DNA of 64,000 nucleotides from Aurelia coerulea (GCA_039566865.1 CM076956.1:14953511-15017510), one strand, 5' to 3'; shown: positions 1-14,600, counted from the stretch's first letter. Notes: generated by a model not told the origin, from the letters alone. Program-made: numbers and translations.

Positions 1-425
1 TACATTCCGGCTTGTCAGAAAAAGCATCCGTCTTAGAGGGTCACCGTAAGGGACCGGTCATTAATCCAGGGAAGGGTTGAGGGGTTTAAGATTTTACTTC
101 TCAAAGAAAGAGGGAACGAAAAATTAAGCCATTTTAAAGAGGGGCTATGAAATAGTTTTAGGTCAGGGAAATTGGTCATTCAAGAAGTAAAACATAGTTC
201 TACAGTTCCTAATTGAAACGTTGTTCATTCCTAACTCGAGTTAATGCAAATATTTACTTAAATCCTTCAGGTTTATGCTCTTTCTGAACAGTGACAATGT
301 AAATATTTATGCGATTGAAATCATGCCAGTATATAATGACAGTTTAACCATATATATATGGTGTATTAGGAGAGTAACTGAAATGCTTTCTGTCATATTT
401 GAGGGGGAACCAATGTTTTCAGGTA
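1..425. other. Left flank, no gene seen
   Basis: No open frame here looks like a gene. A GGGACCGGTCATTAAT-type stretch near 50-65, followed by G-rich sequence, resembles the end of a dispersed repeat, but no partner end is visible. The rest is AT-rich unique-looking DNA. Confidence 0.4.
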
Positions 426-1185
426 AGGCCTGGGCTACACGATACTGGATTGCTTTTCGCATCGGATTGGTTTCAACCCATCTGCGTCAAAATCGCACCG
501 TTTTCACTGCAGTTACACGACACCGGATTTCCTAGCCTGATTACCAGACCCCGTCTGGTTATCAGGCTACGGATTTCCATGAACCCATTTTGATTGCAGT
601 TACACGACACCGAGTCACCCTGCACTGCGAAGTCTAAATTTATTGTCTTTGACACCTGCGACGCCCAAATGGAGTGGGGTCACATCGGATCGGTGCAGTT
701 ACACGAGCAAATGGAGTCGTGTCATACCAGATTGGTGCAGATCGGTGAGTGGCCGAGCGGCTTAATCAGTTTCCGTCAGGAGACTGAAGTTAAGCTCGGT
801 CGAATGAGGTCAAACTCCGGATGGGTGACCTCGGAGGCTTGGCTTCGCAACTCACCTCGCCGTCCTTCGGAAGGGACGTTAAACTAGGGGTCCCGTGCCT
901 GGATGCGGCATGCACAGTGGGCTTAAATTAGCTTTAAGTAGCTAGAAATACTTCCTGCCCACTCAAAATGAATTACTGAAAAAAAGAAAAAAATGTTACA
1001 CGAGATGGAATGCGGAGCGGAGGGCATCGGATTCATTTTCACCTCATCTCCAGAGTGGAGTGGTTTCACTCCGCGAAAACGGAGTGGAGTGACACCGGAT
1101 TGCCTCGTCGTATAACTGCACCCCCCTATCCGATGCGAAAAGTAATCCGGTGTGTGATGAATCCGGTATCGTGTAACTGCGGCCT
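426..1185. mobile_element. Decayed DNA transposon with terminal inverted repeats
   Basis: The left end (AGGCC, then TACACGATACTGGATT and TTTTCGCATCGGAT) is matched in inverse orientation by the right end (ATCCGATGCGAAAAGTAATCC, ATCCGGTATCGTGTA, GGCCT). Copies of a GCAGTTACACGACACCGG-like motif recur inside near 509, 596 and 691, as subterminal repeats do. No transposase frame is present, so it is non-autonomous. The target duplication is unclear, so the superfamily is not assigned. A SINE sits inside. Confidence 0.5.
744..993 (+). mobile_element. tRNA-derived SINE
   Basis: The head has an A-box-like TGGCCGAGCGG near 750-760 and a weak B-box-like GGTCGAATG near 798, the layout of a tRNA-Ser/Leu-like pol III promoter. 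A body of about 170 bp follows, containing a CCGTCCTTCGGAAGGGACG hairpin near 862-880, and it ends in an A-rich tail at about 978-993. A second, shorter relative lies on the minus strand at 61590-61661. It is inserted inside the TIR element at 426-1185. Confidence 0.6.
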
Positions 1186-1495
1186 AAATCAGAGATGAGA
1201 ACCAAGAATCGATCTACTGTTTGGGCGAATCTATTCATTTCTCGTTATGCATTATCATAGCTTACGTGCCATGTAAAACATGGAATTTATAAGAAGTATG
1301 AAAGTATCGTAAACGTATGAAGATATCAAATGAGACATCATTGTAAATTGTATTGAGGTTTTAGTTTTTGATATACATTTTAGCGATAACTTTTAGAAAA
1401 TATTTTTGTCGCAAGATATATGTTTGAAATTCATCTTTATAAGTTATGTTTATATTTGAATGAACTTGACTTAATTTCGCATTTTACAAAGACGT
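1186..1495. other. AT-rich spacer before the satellite
   Basis: AT-rich sequence with no gene-like frame and no clear repeat. It ends where the first recognisable satellite monomer begins (GCCTATTTTCGG, about 1499). Confidence 0.5.
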
Positions 1496-2600
1496 AGAGC
1501 CTATTTTCGGTAAAAGGCAAAGGGTATATACTTACTTTTTGGCCTAAAATCAGTATTCTCAAATAGGGCCTATTTTCGGAAAAAAATCAAAGAGTATAGC
1601 CTTACCTTTTTGCCAAAATCTATATTCTCAAAATGGGCCTATTTTCGGGAAAAAGCAAAGGGTATAGCCTTACATATTGGCCTAAAATCAGCATTTCCAG
1701 GAAAGGGCCTATTTTCGGAAAAAACAAAGGGTATAGACTTACCTTTTGGTCCAAAATCGGTATTTCCAAAAAAGGCCTATTTTTCGAAAAAGTCAAAGGG
1801 TATAGCCTTACTTTTTGACCAAAAATCGGTATTTCCAAAAAGGGCATATTTTTCGGAAAAAGCAAAGGGTATAGCCTTACTTTTTGACCAAAAATCGGCA
1901 TTTCCAAAAAGGGCCTATTTTTCGAAAAATCAAAGGGTATAGCCTTACTTTTTGACCAAAAATCGGTATTTCCAAAAAGGGACTATTTTTCGAAAAATCA
2001 AAGGGTATAGCCTTACTTTTTTACCAAAAATCGGTATTTCAAAAAAGGGCCTATTTTTCGAAAAAAAAGCAAAGGGTATAGCCTTACTTTTTGACAAAAA
2101 ATCAAAAAGGGCCTATTTTTCGAAAAAAGCAAAGGGTATAGCCTTACTTTTTGACCAAAATTCGGTACTTCCAAAAAGGGCCTATATTTGTAAAAAAGCA
2201 AAGGGTATAGCCTTACTTTTTGACCAAATATCGGTATTTCCAAAAAGGGCCTATTTTTCGAAAAAAGCAAAGGGTATAGCCTTACATTTTGACCAAAAAT
2301 CGGTACTTCAAAAAAGGGCCTATTTTTGGAAAAAAGCAAAGGGTATAGCCTTACTTTTTGACCAAGAATCGGTACTTCCAAAAAGGATCTATTTTGCGAA
2401 AAAGGCAAAGGGTATAGCCTTACTTTTTGACCAAATATCGGTATTTCCGAAAAGGGCCTATTTTTCGAATAAAGCGAAGGGTATAGCCTTACTTTTTGAC
2501 CAAATATCGGTATTTCCAAAAAGGGCCTATTTTTCGAAAAAAGCAAAGGGTATAGCCTTACTTTTTGACCAAAATCGGTATTTCTAAAAAGGGCCTATTC
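1496..2600. repeat. Diverged left edge of the satellite
   Basis: The first copies carry changes that are rare in the core: TTTTGGCCTAAAATCAG instead of TTTTTGACCAAAAATCGG, ATTCTCAAA instead of ATTTCC, and irregular lengths. Divergence falls off by about 2.0-2.6 kb, where core-type monomers begin. Confidence 0.8.
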
Positions 2601-5600
2601 TTTGAAAAAAGCAAAGGGTATAGCCTTACTTTTTGAGCAAAATCGGTATTTCCAAAAAGGGCCTATTTTTGGAAAAAAAAAAGGGTATAGCCTTACTTTT
2701 TGACCAAAAATCGGTATTTCCAAAAAGGGCTTATTTTTCGAACATAGCAAAGGGTATAGCCTTACTTTTTGACCAAAAATCGTTATATCCAAATAGGGCC
2801 TATTTTTGGAAAAAAGCAAAGGGTATAGCCTTACTTTTTGACCAAAAATCGGTATTTCCAAATAGGGCCTATTTTTAGAAAAAGGCAAAGGGTATAGCCT
2901 TACTTTTTGAGCAAAATCGGTATTTCCAAAAAGGGCCTATTTTTCGAAAAAAGCAAAGGGTATAGCCTTACTTTTTGACCAAAATTCGGTACTTCCAAAA
3001 AGGGCCTATATTTGTAAAAAAGCAAAGGGTATAGCCTTACTTTTTGACCAAATATCGGTATTTCCAAAAAGGGCCTATTTTTCGAAAAAAGCAAAGGGTA
3101 TAGCCTTACTTTTTGAGCAAAATCGGTATTTCCAAAAAGGGCCTATTTTTGGAAAAAGCAAAGGGTATAGCCTTACTTTTTGACAAAAAATCGGTATTTC
3201 CAAAAAGGTCCTATTTTTCGAAAAAAGCGAAGGGTATAGCCTTACTTTTTGAGCAAAATCGGTATTTCCAAAAAGGGCCCGTTCTTCGGAAAAAGCAAAG
3301 GGTATAGCCTTACTTTTTGACCAAAATTCGGTACTTCCAAAAAGGGCCTATATTTGTAAAAAAGCAATGGGTATAGCCTTACTTTTAGACCAAATATCGG
3401 TATTTCCAAAAAGGGCCTATTTTTCGAAAAAAGCAAAGGGAATAACCTTACTTTTTTACCAAAATCGGTATTTCTAAAAAGGGCCTATGCTTTGAAAAAA
3501 CCAAAGGGTATAGCCTTACTTTTTGACCAAAAATCGGTAGTTCCAAATAGGTCCTATTTTTCGAAAAAAGCAAAGGGTATAGCCTTACTTTTTGAGCAAA
3601 ATCGGTATTTCCAAAAAGGGCCTATTTTTGGAAAAAAGCAAAGGGTATAGCCTAACTTTTTGACCAAAAATCGGTATTTCCAAAAAGGGCCTATTTTTCG
3701 AACATAGCAAAGGGTATAGCCTTACTTTTTGACCAAAAATCGTTATATAAAAATTGGGCCTATTTTTGAAAAAAGCAAAGGGTATAGCCTTACTTTTCGA
3801 CCAAAAATCGGTATTTCCAAATAGGGCCTATTTTTAGAAAAAAAGCAAAGGGCATAGCCTTACTTTTTGAGCAAAATCGGTATTTCCAAAAAGGGCCTAT
3901 TTTTCGAGAAAAGCAAAGGGTATAGCCTTACTTTTTGACCAAAATTCGGTACTTCCAAAAAGGGCCTATATTTGTAAAAAAGCAAAGGATATAGCCTTAC
4001 TTTTAGACCAAATATCGGTATTTCCAAAAAGGGCCTATTTTTCGAAAAAAGCAAAGGGTATAGCCTTACTTTTTGAGCAAAATCGGTATTTCCAAAAAGG
4101 GCCTATTTTTGGAAAAAAGCAAAGGGTATAGCCTTACTTTTTGACAAAAAATCGGTATTTCCAAAAAGGTCCTATTTTTCGAAAAAAGCAAAGGGTATAG
4201 CCTTACTTTTTGAGCAAAATCGGTATTTCCAAAAAGGGCCCGTTTTTCGGAAAAAGCAAAGGGTATAGCCTTACTTTTTGACCAAAAATCGGTATTTCCA
4301 GAAAGGGCATATTTTTCGAAAAAAGCAAAGGGTATAGCCTTACTTTTTGAACAAAAATCGGTATTTCCAAAAAGGGCCTATTTTTCGAAAAAAGCAAAGG
4401 GTATAGCCTTACTTTTTGACCAAAACTCGGTACTTCCAAAAAGGGCCTATATTTGTAAAAAAGCAAAGGGTATAGCCTTACTTTTTGACCAAATATCGGT
4501 ATTTCCAAAAAGGACCTATTTTTCGAAAAAAGTAAAGGGTATAGCCTTACTTTTTGAGCAAAATCGGTATTTCCAAAAAGGGCCTATTTTTCGAAAAAAG
4601 CAAAGGGTATAGTCTTACTTTTTAACCAAAAATCGGTATTTCTAAAAAGGGCCTATTCTTTGAAAAAAGCAAAGGGTATAGCCTTACTTTTTGACCAAAA
4701 ATCGGTATTTCCAAATAGGTCCTATTTTTCGAAAAAAGCAAAGGGTATAGCCTTACTTTTTGAGCAAAATCGGTATTTCCAAAAAGGGCCTATTTTTGGA
4801 AAAAAGCAAAGGGTATAGCCTTACTTTTTGACAAAAAATCGGTATTTCCAAAAAGGTCCTATTTTTCGAAAAAAGCGAAGGGTATAGCCTTACTTTTTGA
4901 GCAAAATCGGTACTTCCAAAAAGGGCCCGTTTTTCGGAAAAAGCAAAGGGTATAGCCTTACTTTTTGACCAACAATCGGTATTTCCAGAAAGGGCATATT
5001 TTTCGAAAAAAGCAAAGCCTTACTTTTTGAACAAAAATCGGTATTTCCAAAAAGGGCCTATTTTTCGAAAAAAGCAAAGGGTATAGCCTTACTTTTTGAC
5101 CAAAATTCGGTACTTCCAAAAAGGGCCTATATTTGTAAAAAAGCAAAGGGTATAGCCTTACTTTTTGACAAAATATCGGTATTTCCAAAAAGGGCCTATT
5201 TTTCCAAAAAAGTAAAGGGTATAGCCTTACTTTTTGAGCAAAATCGGTATTTCCAAAAAGGGCCTATTTTTCGAAAAAAGCAAAGGGTATAGTCTTACTT
5301 TTTAACCAAAAATCGGTATTTCTAAAAAGGGCCTATTCTTTGAAAAAAGCAAAGGGTATAGCTTTACTTTTTGACCAAAAATCGGTATTTCCAAATAGGT
5401 CCTATTTTTCGAAAAAAGCAAAGGGTATAGCCTTACTTTTTGAGCAAAATCGGTATTTCCAAAAAGGGCCTATTTTTGGAAAAAAGCAAAGGGTATAGCC
5501 TAACTTTTTGACCAAAAATCGGTATTTCCAAAAAGGGCCTATTTTTCGAACATAGCAAAGGGTATAGCCTTACTTTTTGACCAAAAATCGTTATATAAAA

Positions 5601-8600
5601 ATTGGGCCTATTTTTGAAAAAAGCAAAGGGTATAGCCTTACTTTTTGACCAAAAATCGGTATTTCCAAATAGGGCCTATTTTTAGAAAAAAGCAAAGGGC
5701 ATAGCCTTACTTTTTGAGCAAAATCGGTATTTCCAAAAAGGGCCTATTTTTGGAAAAAAGCAAAGGGTATAGCCTTACTTTTTGACCAAAATTCGGTACT
5801 TCCAAAAAGGGCCTATATTTGTAAAAAAGCAAAGGGTATAGCCTTACTTTTTGACCAAATATCGGTATTTCCGAAAAGGGCCTATTTTTCGAAAAAAGCA
5901 AAGGGTATAGCCTTACTTTTTGAGCAAAATCGGTATTTCCAAAAAGGGCCTATTTTTGGAAAAAAGCAAAGGGTATAGCCTTACTTTTTGACAAAAATTC
6001 GGTACTTCCAAAAAGGGCCTATATTTGTAAAAAAGCAAAGGGTATAGCCTTACTTTTTGACCAAATATCGGTATTTCCAAAAAGGGCCTATTTTTCGAAA
6101 AAAGTAAAGGGTATAGCCTTACTTTTTGAGCAAAATCGGTATTTCCAAAAAGGGCCTATTTTTCGAAAAAAGCAAAGGGTATAGTCTTACTTTTTAACCA
6201 AAAATCGGTATTTCTAAAAAGGGCCTATTCTTTGAAAAAAGCAAAGGGTCTTACTTTTTGACCAAAAATCGGTATTTCCAAATAGGTCCTATTTTTCGAA
6301 AAAAGCAAAGGGTATAGCCTTACTTTTTGAGCAAAATCGGTATTTCCAAAAAGGGCCTATTTTTGGAAAAAAGCAAAGGGTATAGCCTTACTTTTTGACA
6401 AAAAGTCGGTATTTCCAAAAAGGTCCTATTTTTCGAAAAAAGCGAAGGGTATAGCCTTACTTTTTGAGCAAAATCGGTATTTCCAAAAAGGGCCCGTTTT
6501 TCGGAAAAAGCAAAGGGTATAGCCTTACGTTTCGACCAAAAATCGGTATTTCCAGAAAGGGCATATTTTTCGAAAAAAGCAAAGGGTATAGCCTTACTTT
6601 TTGAACAAAAATCGGTATTTCCAAAAAGGGCCTATTTTTCGAAAAAAGCAAAGGGTATAGCCTTACTTTTTGACCAAAATTCGGTACTTCCAAAAAGGGC
6701 CTATTTTTCGAAAAAAGTAAAGGGTATAGCCTTACTTTTTGAGCAAAATCGGTATTTCCAAAAAGGGCCTATTTTTCGAAAAAAGCAAAGGGTATAGTCT
6801 TACTTCTTAAAAAAAAATCGGTATTTCTAAAAAGGGCCTATTCTTTGAAAAAAGCAAAGGGTATAGCCTTACTTTTTGACCAAAAATCGGTATTTCCAAA
6901 TAGGTCCTATTTTTCGAAAAAAGCAAAGGGTATAGCCTTACTTTTTGAGCAAAATCGGTATTTCCAAAAAGGGCCTATTTTTGCAAAAAAGCAAAGGGTA
7001 TAGCCTAACTTTTTGACCAAAAATCGGTATTTCCAAAAAGGGCCCATTTTTCGAACATAGCAAAGGGTATAGCCTTACTTTTTGACCAAAAATCGGTATT
7101 TCCAAATAGGGCCTATTTTTAGAAAAAAGCAAAGGGCATAGCCTTACTTTTTGAGCAAAATCGGTATTTCCAAAAAGGGCCTATTTTTGGAAAAAAGCAA
7201 AGGGTATAGCCTTACTTTTTGACCAAAATTCGGTACTTCCAAAAAGGGCCTATATTTGTAAAAAAGCAAAGGGTATAGCCTTACTTTTTGACCAAATATC
7301 GGTATTTCCAAAAAGGGCCTATTTTTCGAAAAAAGGAAAGGGTATAGCCTTACTTTTTGAGCAAAATCGGTATTTCCAAAAAGGGCCTATTTTTGGAAAA
7401 AAGCAAAGGGTATAGCCTTACTTTTTGACAAAAAATCGGTATTTCCAAAAAGGTCCTATTTTTCGAAAAAAGCAAAGGGTATAGCCTTACTTTTTGAGCA
7501 AAATCGGTATTTCCAAAAAGGGCCTATTTTTCGGAAAAAGCAAAGGGTATAGCCTTACTTTTTGAGCAAAATCGGTATTTCCAAAAAGGGCCTATTTTTC
7601 GGAAAAAGCAAAGGGTATAGCCTTACTTTTTGAGCAAAATCGGTATTTCCAAAAAGGGCCTATTTTTGGAAAAAAGCAAAGGGAATAACCTTACTTTTTT
7701 ACCAAAATCGGTATTTCTAAAAAGGGCCTATTCTTTGAAAAAAGCAAAGGGTATAGCCTTACTTTTTGACCAAAAATCGGTATTTCCAAATAGGTCCTAT
7801 TTTTCGAAAAAAGCAAAGGGTATAGCCTTACCTTTTGAGCAAAATCGGTATTTCCAAAAGGCCTATTTTTGGAAAAAAGCAAAGGGTATAGCCTAACTTT
7901 TTGACCAAAAATCGGTAATTCCAAAAAGGGCCTATTTTTCGAACATAGCAAAGGGTATAGCCTTACTTTTTGACCAAAAATCGTTATATAAAAATTGGGC
8001 CTATTTTTGAAAAAAGCAAAGGGTATAGCCTTACTTTTTGACCAAAAATCGGTATTTCCAAAAAGGGCCTATTTTTCGAAAAAAGCAAAGGGTATAGCCT
8101 TACTTTTTGAGCAAAATCGGTATTTCCAAAAAGGGCCTATTTTTGGAAAACAGCAAAGGGTATAGCCTTACTTTTTGACCAAAAATCGGTATTTCCAGAA
8201 AGGGCATATTAATCGAAAAAAGCAAAGGGTATAGCCTTACTTTTTGAACAAAAATCGGTATTTCCAAAAAGGGCCTATTTTTCGAAAAAAGCAAAGGGTA
8301 TAGCCTTACTTTTTGAGCAAAATCGGTATTTCCAAAAAGGGCCTATTTTTGGAAAAAAGCAAAGGGTATAGCCTTACTTTTTGACAAAAAATCGGTATTT
8401 CCAAAAAGGTCCTATTTTTCGAAAAAAGCAAAGGGTATAGCCTTACTTTTTGAGCAAAATCGGTATTTCCAAAAAGGGCCCGTTTCTCGGAAAAAGCAAA
8501 GGGTATAGCCTTACTTTTTGACCAAAAATCGGTATTTCCAGAAAGGGCATATTTTTCGAAAAAAGCAAAGGGTATAGCCTTACTTTTTGAACAAAAATCG

Positions 8601-11600
8601 GTATTTCCAAAAAGGGCCTATTTTTCGAAAAAAGCAAAGGGTATAGCCTTACTTTTTGACCAAAATTCGGTACTTCCAAAAAGGGCCTATATTTGTAAAA
8701 AAGCAAAGGGTATAGCCTTACTTTTAGACCAAATATCGGTATTTCCAAAAAGGGCCTATTTTTCGAAAAAAGCAAAGGGTATAGCCTTACTTTTTGAGCA
8801 AAATCGGTATTTCCAAAAAGGGCCCGTTTTTCGGAAAAAGCAAAGGGTATAGCCTAACTTTTTGACCAAAAATCGGTACTTCCAAAATGGGCCTATATTT
8901 GTAAAAAAGCAAAGGGTATAGTCTTACTTTTTAACCAAAAATCGGTATTTCTAAAAAGGGCCTATTCTTTGAAAAAAGCAAAGGGTATAGCCTTACTTTT
9001 TGACCAAAATCGGTATTTCCAAATAGGTCCTATTTTTCGAAAAAAGCAAAGGGTATAGCCTTACTTTTTGAGCAAAATCGGTATTTCCAAAAAGGGCCTA
9101 TTTTTGGAAAAAAGCAAAGGGTATAGCCTAACTTTTTGACCAAAAATCGGTATTTCCAAAAAGGGCCTATTTTTCGAACATAGCAAAGGGTATAGCCTTA
9201 CTTTTTGACCAAAAATCGTTATATAAAAATTGGGCCTATTTTTGAAAAAAGCAAAGGGTATAGCCTTACTTTTTGACCAAAAATCGGTATTTCCAAATAG
9301 GGCCTATTTTTAGAAAAAAGCAAAGGGCATAGCCTTACTTTTTGAGCAAAATCGGTATTTCCAAAAAGGGCCTATTTTTCGAAAAAAGCAAAGGGTATAG
9401 CCTTACTTTTTGACCAAAATTCGGTACTTCCAAAAAGGGCCTATATTTGTAAAAAAGCAAAGGGTATAGCCTTACTTTTTGACCAAATATCGGTATTTCC
9501 AAAAAGGGCCTATTTTTCGAAAAAAGCAAAGGGTATAGCCTTACTTTTTGAGCAAAATCGGCATTTCCAAAAAGGGCCTATTTTTGGAAAAAAGCAAAGG
9601 GTATAGCCTTACTTTTTGACAAAAAATCGATATTTCCAAAAAAGGCCTATTTTTCGAAAAAAGCAAAGGGTATAGCCTTACTTTTTGAGCAAAATCGGTA
9701 TTTCCAAAAAGGGCCCATTTTTCGGAAAAAGCAAAGGGTATAGCCTTACTTTTTGACCAAAAATCGGTATTTCCAGAAAGGGCATATTTTTCGAGAAAAG
9801 CAAAGGGTATAGCCTTACTTTTTGAACAAAAATCGGTATTTCCAAAAAGGGCCTATTTTTCGAAAAAAGCAAAGGGAATAACCTTACTTTTTTACCAAAA
9901 TCGGTATTTCTAAAAAGGGCATATGCTTTGAAAAAAGCAAAGGGTATAGCCTTACTTTTTGACCAAAAATCGTTATATAAAAATTGGGCCTATTTTTGAA
10001 AAAAGCAAAGGGTATAGCCTTACTTTTTGACCAAAAATAGGTATTTCCAAATAGGGCCTATTTTTAGAAAAAAGCAAAGGGCATAGCCTTACTTTTTGAG
10101 CAAAATCGGTATTTCCAAAAAGGGCCTATTTTTCGAAAAAAGCAAAGGGTATAGCCTTACTTTTTGACCAAAATTCGGTACTTCCAAAAAGGGCCTATAT
10201 TTGTAAAAAAGCAAAGGGTATAGTCTTACTTTTAGACCAAATATCGGTATTTCCAAAAAGGGCCTATTTTTCGAAAAAAGCAAAGGGTATAGCCTTACTT
10301 TTTGAGCAAAATCGGTATTTCCAAAAAGGGCCTATTTTTGGAAAACAGCAAAGGGTATAGCCTTACTTTTTGACCAAAAATCGGTATTTCCAGAAAGGGC
10401 ATATTAATCGAAAAAAGCAAAGGGTATAGCCTTACTTTTTGACCAAAAATCGGTATTTCCAAATAGGGCCTATTTTTAGAAAAAAGCAAAGGGCATAGCC
10501 TTACTTTTTGAGCAAAATCGGTATTTCCAAAAAGGGCCTATTTTTGGAAAAAAGCAAAGGGTATAGCCTTACTTTTTGACCAAAATTCGGTACTTCCAAA
10601 AAGGGCCTATATTTGTAAAAAAGCAAAGGGTATAGTCTTACTTTTAGACCAAATATCGGTATTTCCAAAAAGGGCCTATTTTTCGAAAAAAGCAAAGGGT
10701 ATAGCCTTACTTTTTGAGCAAAATCGGTATTTCCAAAAAGGGCCTATTTTTGGAAAACAGCAAAGGGTATAGCCTTACTTTTTGACCAAAAATCGGTATT
10801 TCCAGAAAGGGCATAAAAATCGAAAAAAGCAAAGGGTATAGCCTTACTTTTTGAATAAAAATCGGTATTTCCAAAAAGGGCCTATTTTTCGAAAAAAGCA
10901 AAGGGTATAGCCTTACTTTTTGACCAAAATTCGGTACTTCCAAAAAGGGCCTATATTTGTAAAAAAGCAAAGGGTATAGCCTTACTTTTTGACCAAATAT
11001 CGGTATTTCCAAAAAGGGCCTATTTTTGGAAAAAAGTAAAGGGTATAGCCTCACTTTTTGAGCAAAATCGGTATTTCCAAAAAGGGCCTATTTTTCGAAA
11101 AAAGCAAAGGGTATAGCCTTACTTTTTGAGCAAAATCGGTATTTCCAAAAAGGGCCTATTTTTGGAAAAAAGCAAAGGGTATAGCCTTACTTTTTGAGCA
11201 AAATCGGTATTTCCAAAAAGGGCCCATTTTTCGGAAAAAGCAAAGGGTATAGCCTTACTTTTTGACCAAAAATCGGTATTTCCAGAAAGGGCATATTTTT
11301 CGAAAAAAGCAAAGGGTATAGCCTTACTTTTTGAACAAAAATCGGTATTTCCAAAAAGGGCCTATTTTTCGAAAAAAGCAAAGGGAATAACCTTACTTTT
11401 TTACCAAAATCGGTATTTCTAAAAAGGGCCTATGCTTTGAAAAAAGCAAAGGGTATAGCCTTACTTTTTGACCAAAAATCGGTATTTCCAAATAGGTCCT
11501 ATTTTTCGAAAAAAGCAAAGGGTATAGCCTTACTTTTTGAGCAAAATCGGTATTTCCAAAAAGGGCCTATTTTTGGAAAAAAGCAAAGGGTATAGCCTAA

Positions 11601-14600
11601 CTTTTTGACCAAAAATCGGTATTTCCAAAAAGGGCCTATTTTTCGAACATAGCAAAGGGTATAGCCTTACTTTTTGACCAAAAATCGTTATATAAAAATT
11701 GGGCCTATTTTTGAAAAAAGCAAAGGGTATAGCCTTACTTTTTGACCAAAAATCGGTATTTCCAAATAGGGCCTATTTTTAGAAAAAAGCAAAGGGCATA
11801 GCCTTACTTTTTGAGCAAAATCGGTATTTCCAAAAAGGGCCTATTTTTCGAAAAAAGCAAAGGGTATAGCCTTACTTTTTGACCAAAATTCGGTACTTCC
11901 AAAATGGGCCTATATTTGTAAAAAAGCAAAGGGTATAGCCTTACTTTTAGACCAAATATTGGTATTTCCAAAAAGGGCCTAATTTTCGAAAAAAGCAAAG
12001 GGTATAGCCTTACTTTTTGAGTAAAATCGGTATTTCCAAAAGGGCCCGTTTTTCGGAAAAAGCAAAGGGTATAGCCTTACTTTTTGACCAAAAATCGGTA
12101 TTTCCAGAAAGGGCATATTTTTCGAAAAAAGCAAAGGGTATAGCCTTACTTTTTTAACAAAAATCGGTATTTCCAAAAAGGGCCTATTTTTCGAAAAAAG
12201 CAAAGGGTATAGCCTTACTTTTTGACCAAAATTCGGTACTTCCAAAAAGGGCCTATATTTGTAAAAAAGCAAAGGGTATAGCCTTACTTTTTGACAAAAT
12301 ATCGGTATTTCCAAAAAGGGCCTATTTTTCGAAAAAAGTAAAGGGTATAGCCTTACTTTTTGAGCAAAATCGGTATTTCCAAAAAGGGCCTATTTTTCGA
12401 AAAAAGCAAAGGGTATAGTCTTACTTTTTAACCAAAAATCGGTATTTCTAAAAAGGGCCTATTCTTTGAAAAAAGCAAAGGGTATAGCCTTACTTTTTGA
12501 CCAAAAATCGGTATTTCCAAATAGGTCCTATTTTTTGAAAAAAGCAAAGGGTATAGCCTTACTTTTTGAGCAAAATCGGTATTTCCAAAAAGGGCCTATT
12601 TTTGGAAAAAAGCAAAGGGTATAGCCTTACTTTTTGACAAAAAATCGGTATTTCCAAAAAGGTCCTATTTTTCGAAAAAAGCAAAGGGTATAGCCTTACT
12701 TTTTGAGCAAAATCGGTATTTCCAAAAAGGGCCCGTTTTTCGGAAAAAGCAAAGGGTATAGCCTTACTTTTTGACCAAAAATCGGTATTTCCAGAAAGGG
12801 CATATTTTTCGAAAAAAGCAAAGGGTATAGCCTTACTTTTTGAACAAAAATCGGTATTTCCAAAAAGGGCCTATTTTTCGAAAAAAGCAAAGGGTATAGC
12901 CTTACTTTTTGACCAAAATTCGGTACTTCCAAAAAGGGCCTATATTTGTAAAAAAGCAAAGGGTATAGCCTTACTTTTTGACCAAATATCGGTACTTCCA
13001 AAAAGGGCCTATTTTTCGAAAAAAGTAAAGGGTATAGCCTTACTTTTTGAGCAAAATCGGTATTTCCAAAAAGGGCCTATTTTTCGAAAAAAGCAAAGGG
13101 TATAGCCTTACTTTTTGAGCAAAATCGGTATTTCCAAAAAGGGCCTATTTTTTGAAAAAAGCAAAGGGTATAGCCTTACTTTTTGACAAAAAATCGGTAT
13201 TTCCAAAAAGGTCCTATTTTTCGAAAAAAGCAAAGGGTATAGCCTTACTTTTTGAGCAAAATCGGTATTTCCAAAAAGGGCCCATTTTTCGGAAAAAGCA
13301 AAGGGTATAGCCTTACTTTTTGACCAAAAATCGGTATTTCCAGAAAGGGCATATTTTTCGAAAAAAGCAAAGGGTATAGCCTTACTTTTTGAACAAAAAT
13401 CGGTATTTCCAAAAAGGGCCTATTTTTCGAAAAAAGCAAAGGGAATAACCTTACTTTTTTACCAAAATCGGTATTTCTAAAAATGGCCTATGCTTTGAAA
13501 AAAGCAAAGGGTATAGCCTTACTTTTTGACCAAAAATCGGTATTTCCAAATAGGTCCTATTTTTCGAAAAAAGCAAAGGGTATAGCCTTACTTTTTGAGC
13601 AAAATCGGTATTTCCAAAAAGGGCCCGTTTTTCGGAAAAAGCAAAGGGTATAGCCTTACTTTTTGAACAAAAATCGGTATTTCCAAAAAGGGCCTATTTT
13701 TCGAAAAAAGCAAAGGGAATAACCTTACTTTTTTACCAAAATCGGTATTTCTAAAAAGGGCCTATGCTTTGAAAAAAGCAAAGGGTATAGCCTTACTTTT
13801 TGACCAAAAATCGGTATTTCCAAATAGGTCCTATTTTTCGAAAAAAGCAAAGGGTATAGCCTTACTTTTAGAGCAAAATCGGTATTTCCAAAAAGGGCCC
13901 GTTTTTCGGAAAAAGCAAAGGGTATAGCCTTACTTTTTGACCAAAAATCGGTATTTCCAAAAAGGCCCTATTTTTCGAAAAAAGTAAAGGGTATAGCCTT
14001 ACTTTTTGAACAAAATCGGTATTTCCAAAAAGGGCCTATTTTTCGAAAAAAGCAAAGGGTATAGTCTTACTTTTTAACCAAAAATCGGTATTTCTAAAAA
14101 GGGCCTATTCTTTGAAAAAAGCAAAGGGTATAGCCTTACTTTTTGACCAAAAATCGGTATTTCCAAATAGGTCCTATTTTTCGAAAAAAGCAAAGGGTAT
14201 AGCCTTACTTTTTGAGCAAAATCGGTATTTCCAAAAAGGGCCTATTTTTGGAAAAAAGCAAAGGGTATAGCCTTACTTTTTGACCAAAAATCGGTATTTC
14301 CAAAAAGGGCCTATTTTTCGAACATAGCAAAGGGTATAGCCTTACTTTTTGACCAAAAATCGTTATATCCAAATAGGGCCTATTTTTGGAAAAAAGCAAA
14401 GGGTATAGCCTTACTTTTTGACCAAAAATCGGTATTTCCAAATAGGGCCTATTTTTAGAAAAAGGCAAAGGGTATAGCCTTACTTTTTGAGCAAAATCGG
14501 TATTTCCAAAAAGGGCCTATTTTTCGAAAAAAGCAAAGGGTATAGCCTTACTTTTTGACCAAAATTCGGTACTTCCAAAAAGGGCCTATATTTGTAAAAA

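Noticed and set aside
744..815. Functional tRNA gene
   Set aside because: A- and B-box-like motifs are present but the acceptor and anticodon arms do not fold convincingly, and the sequence continues into a SINE body and A-rich tail.
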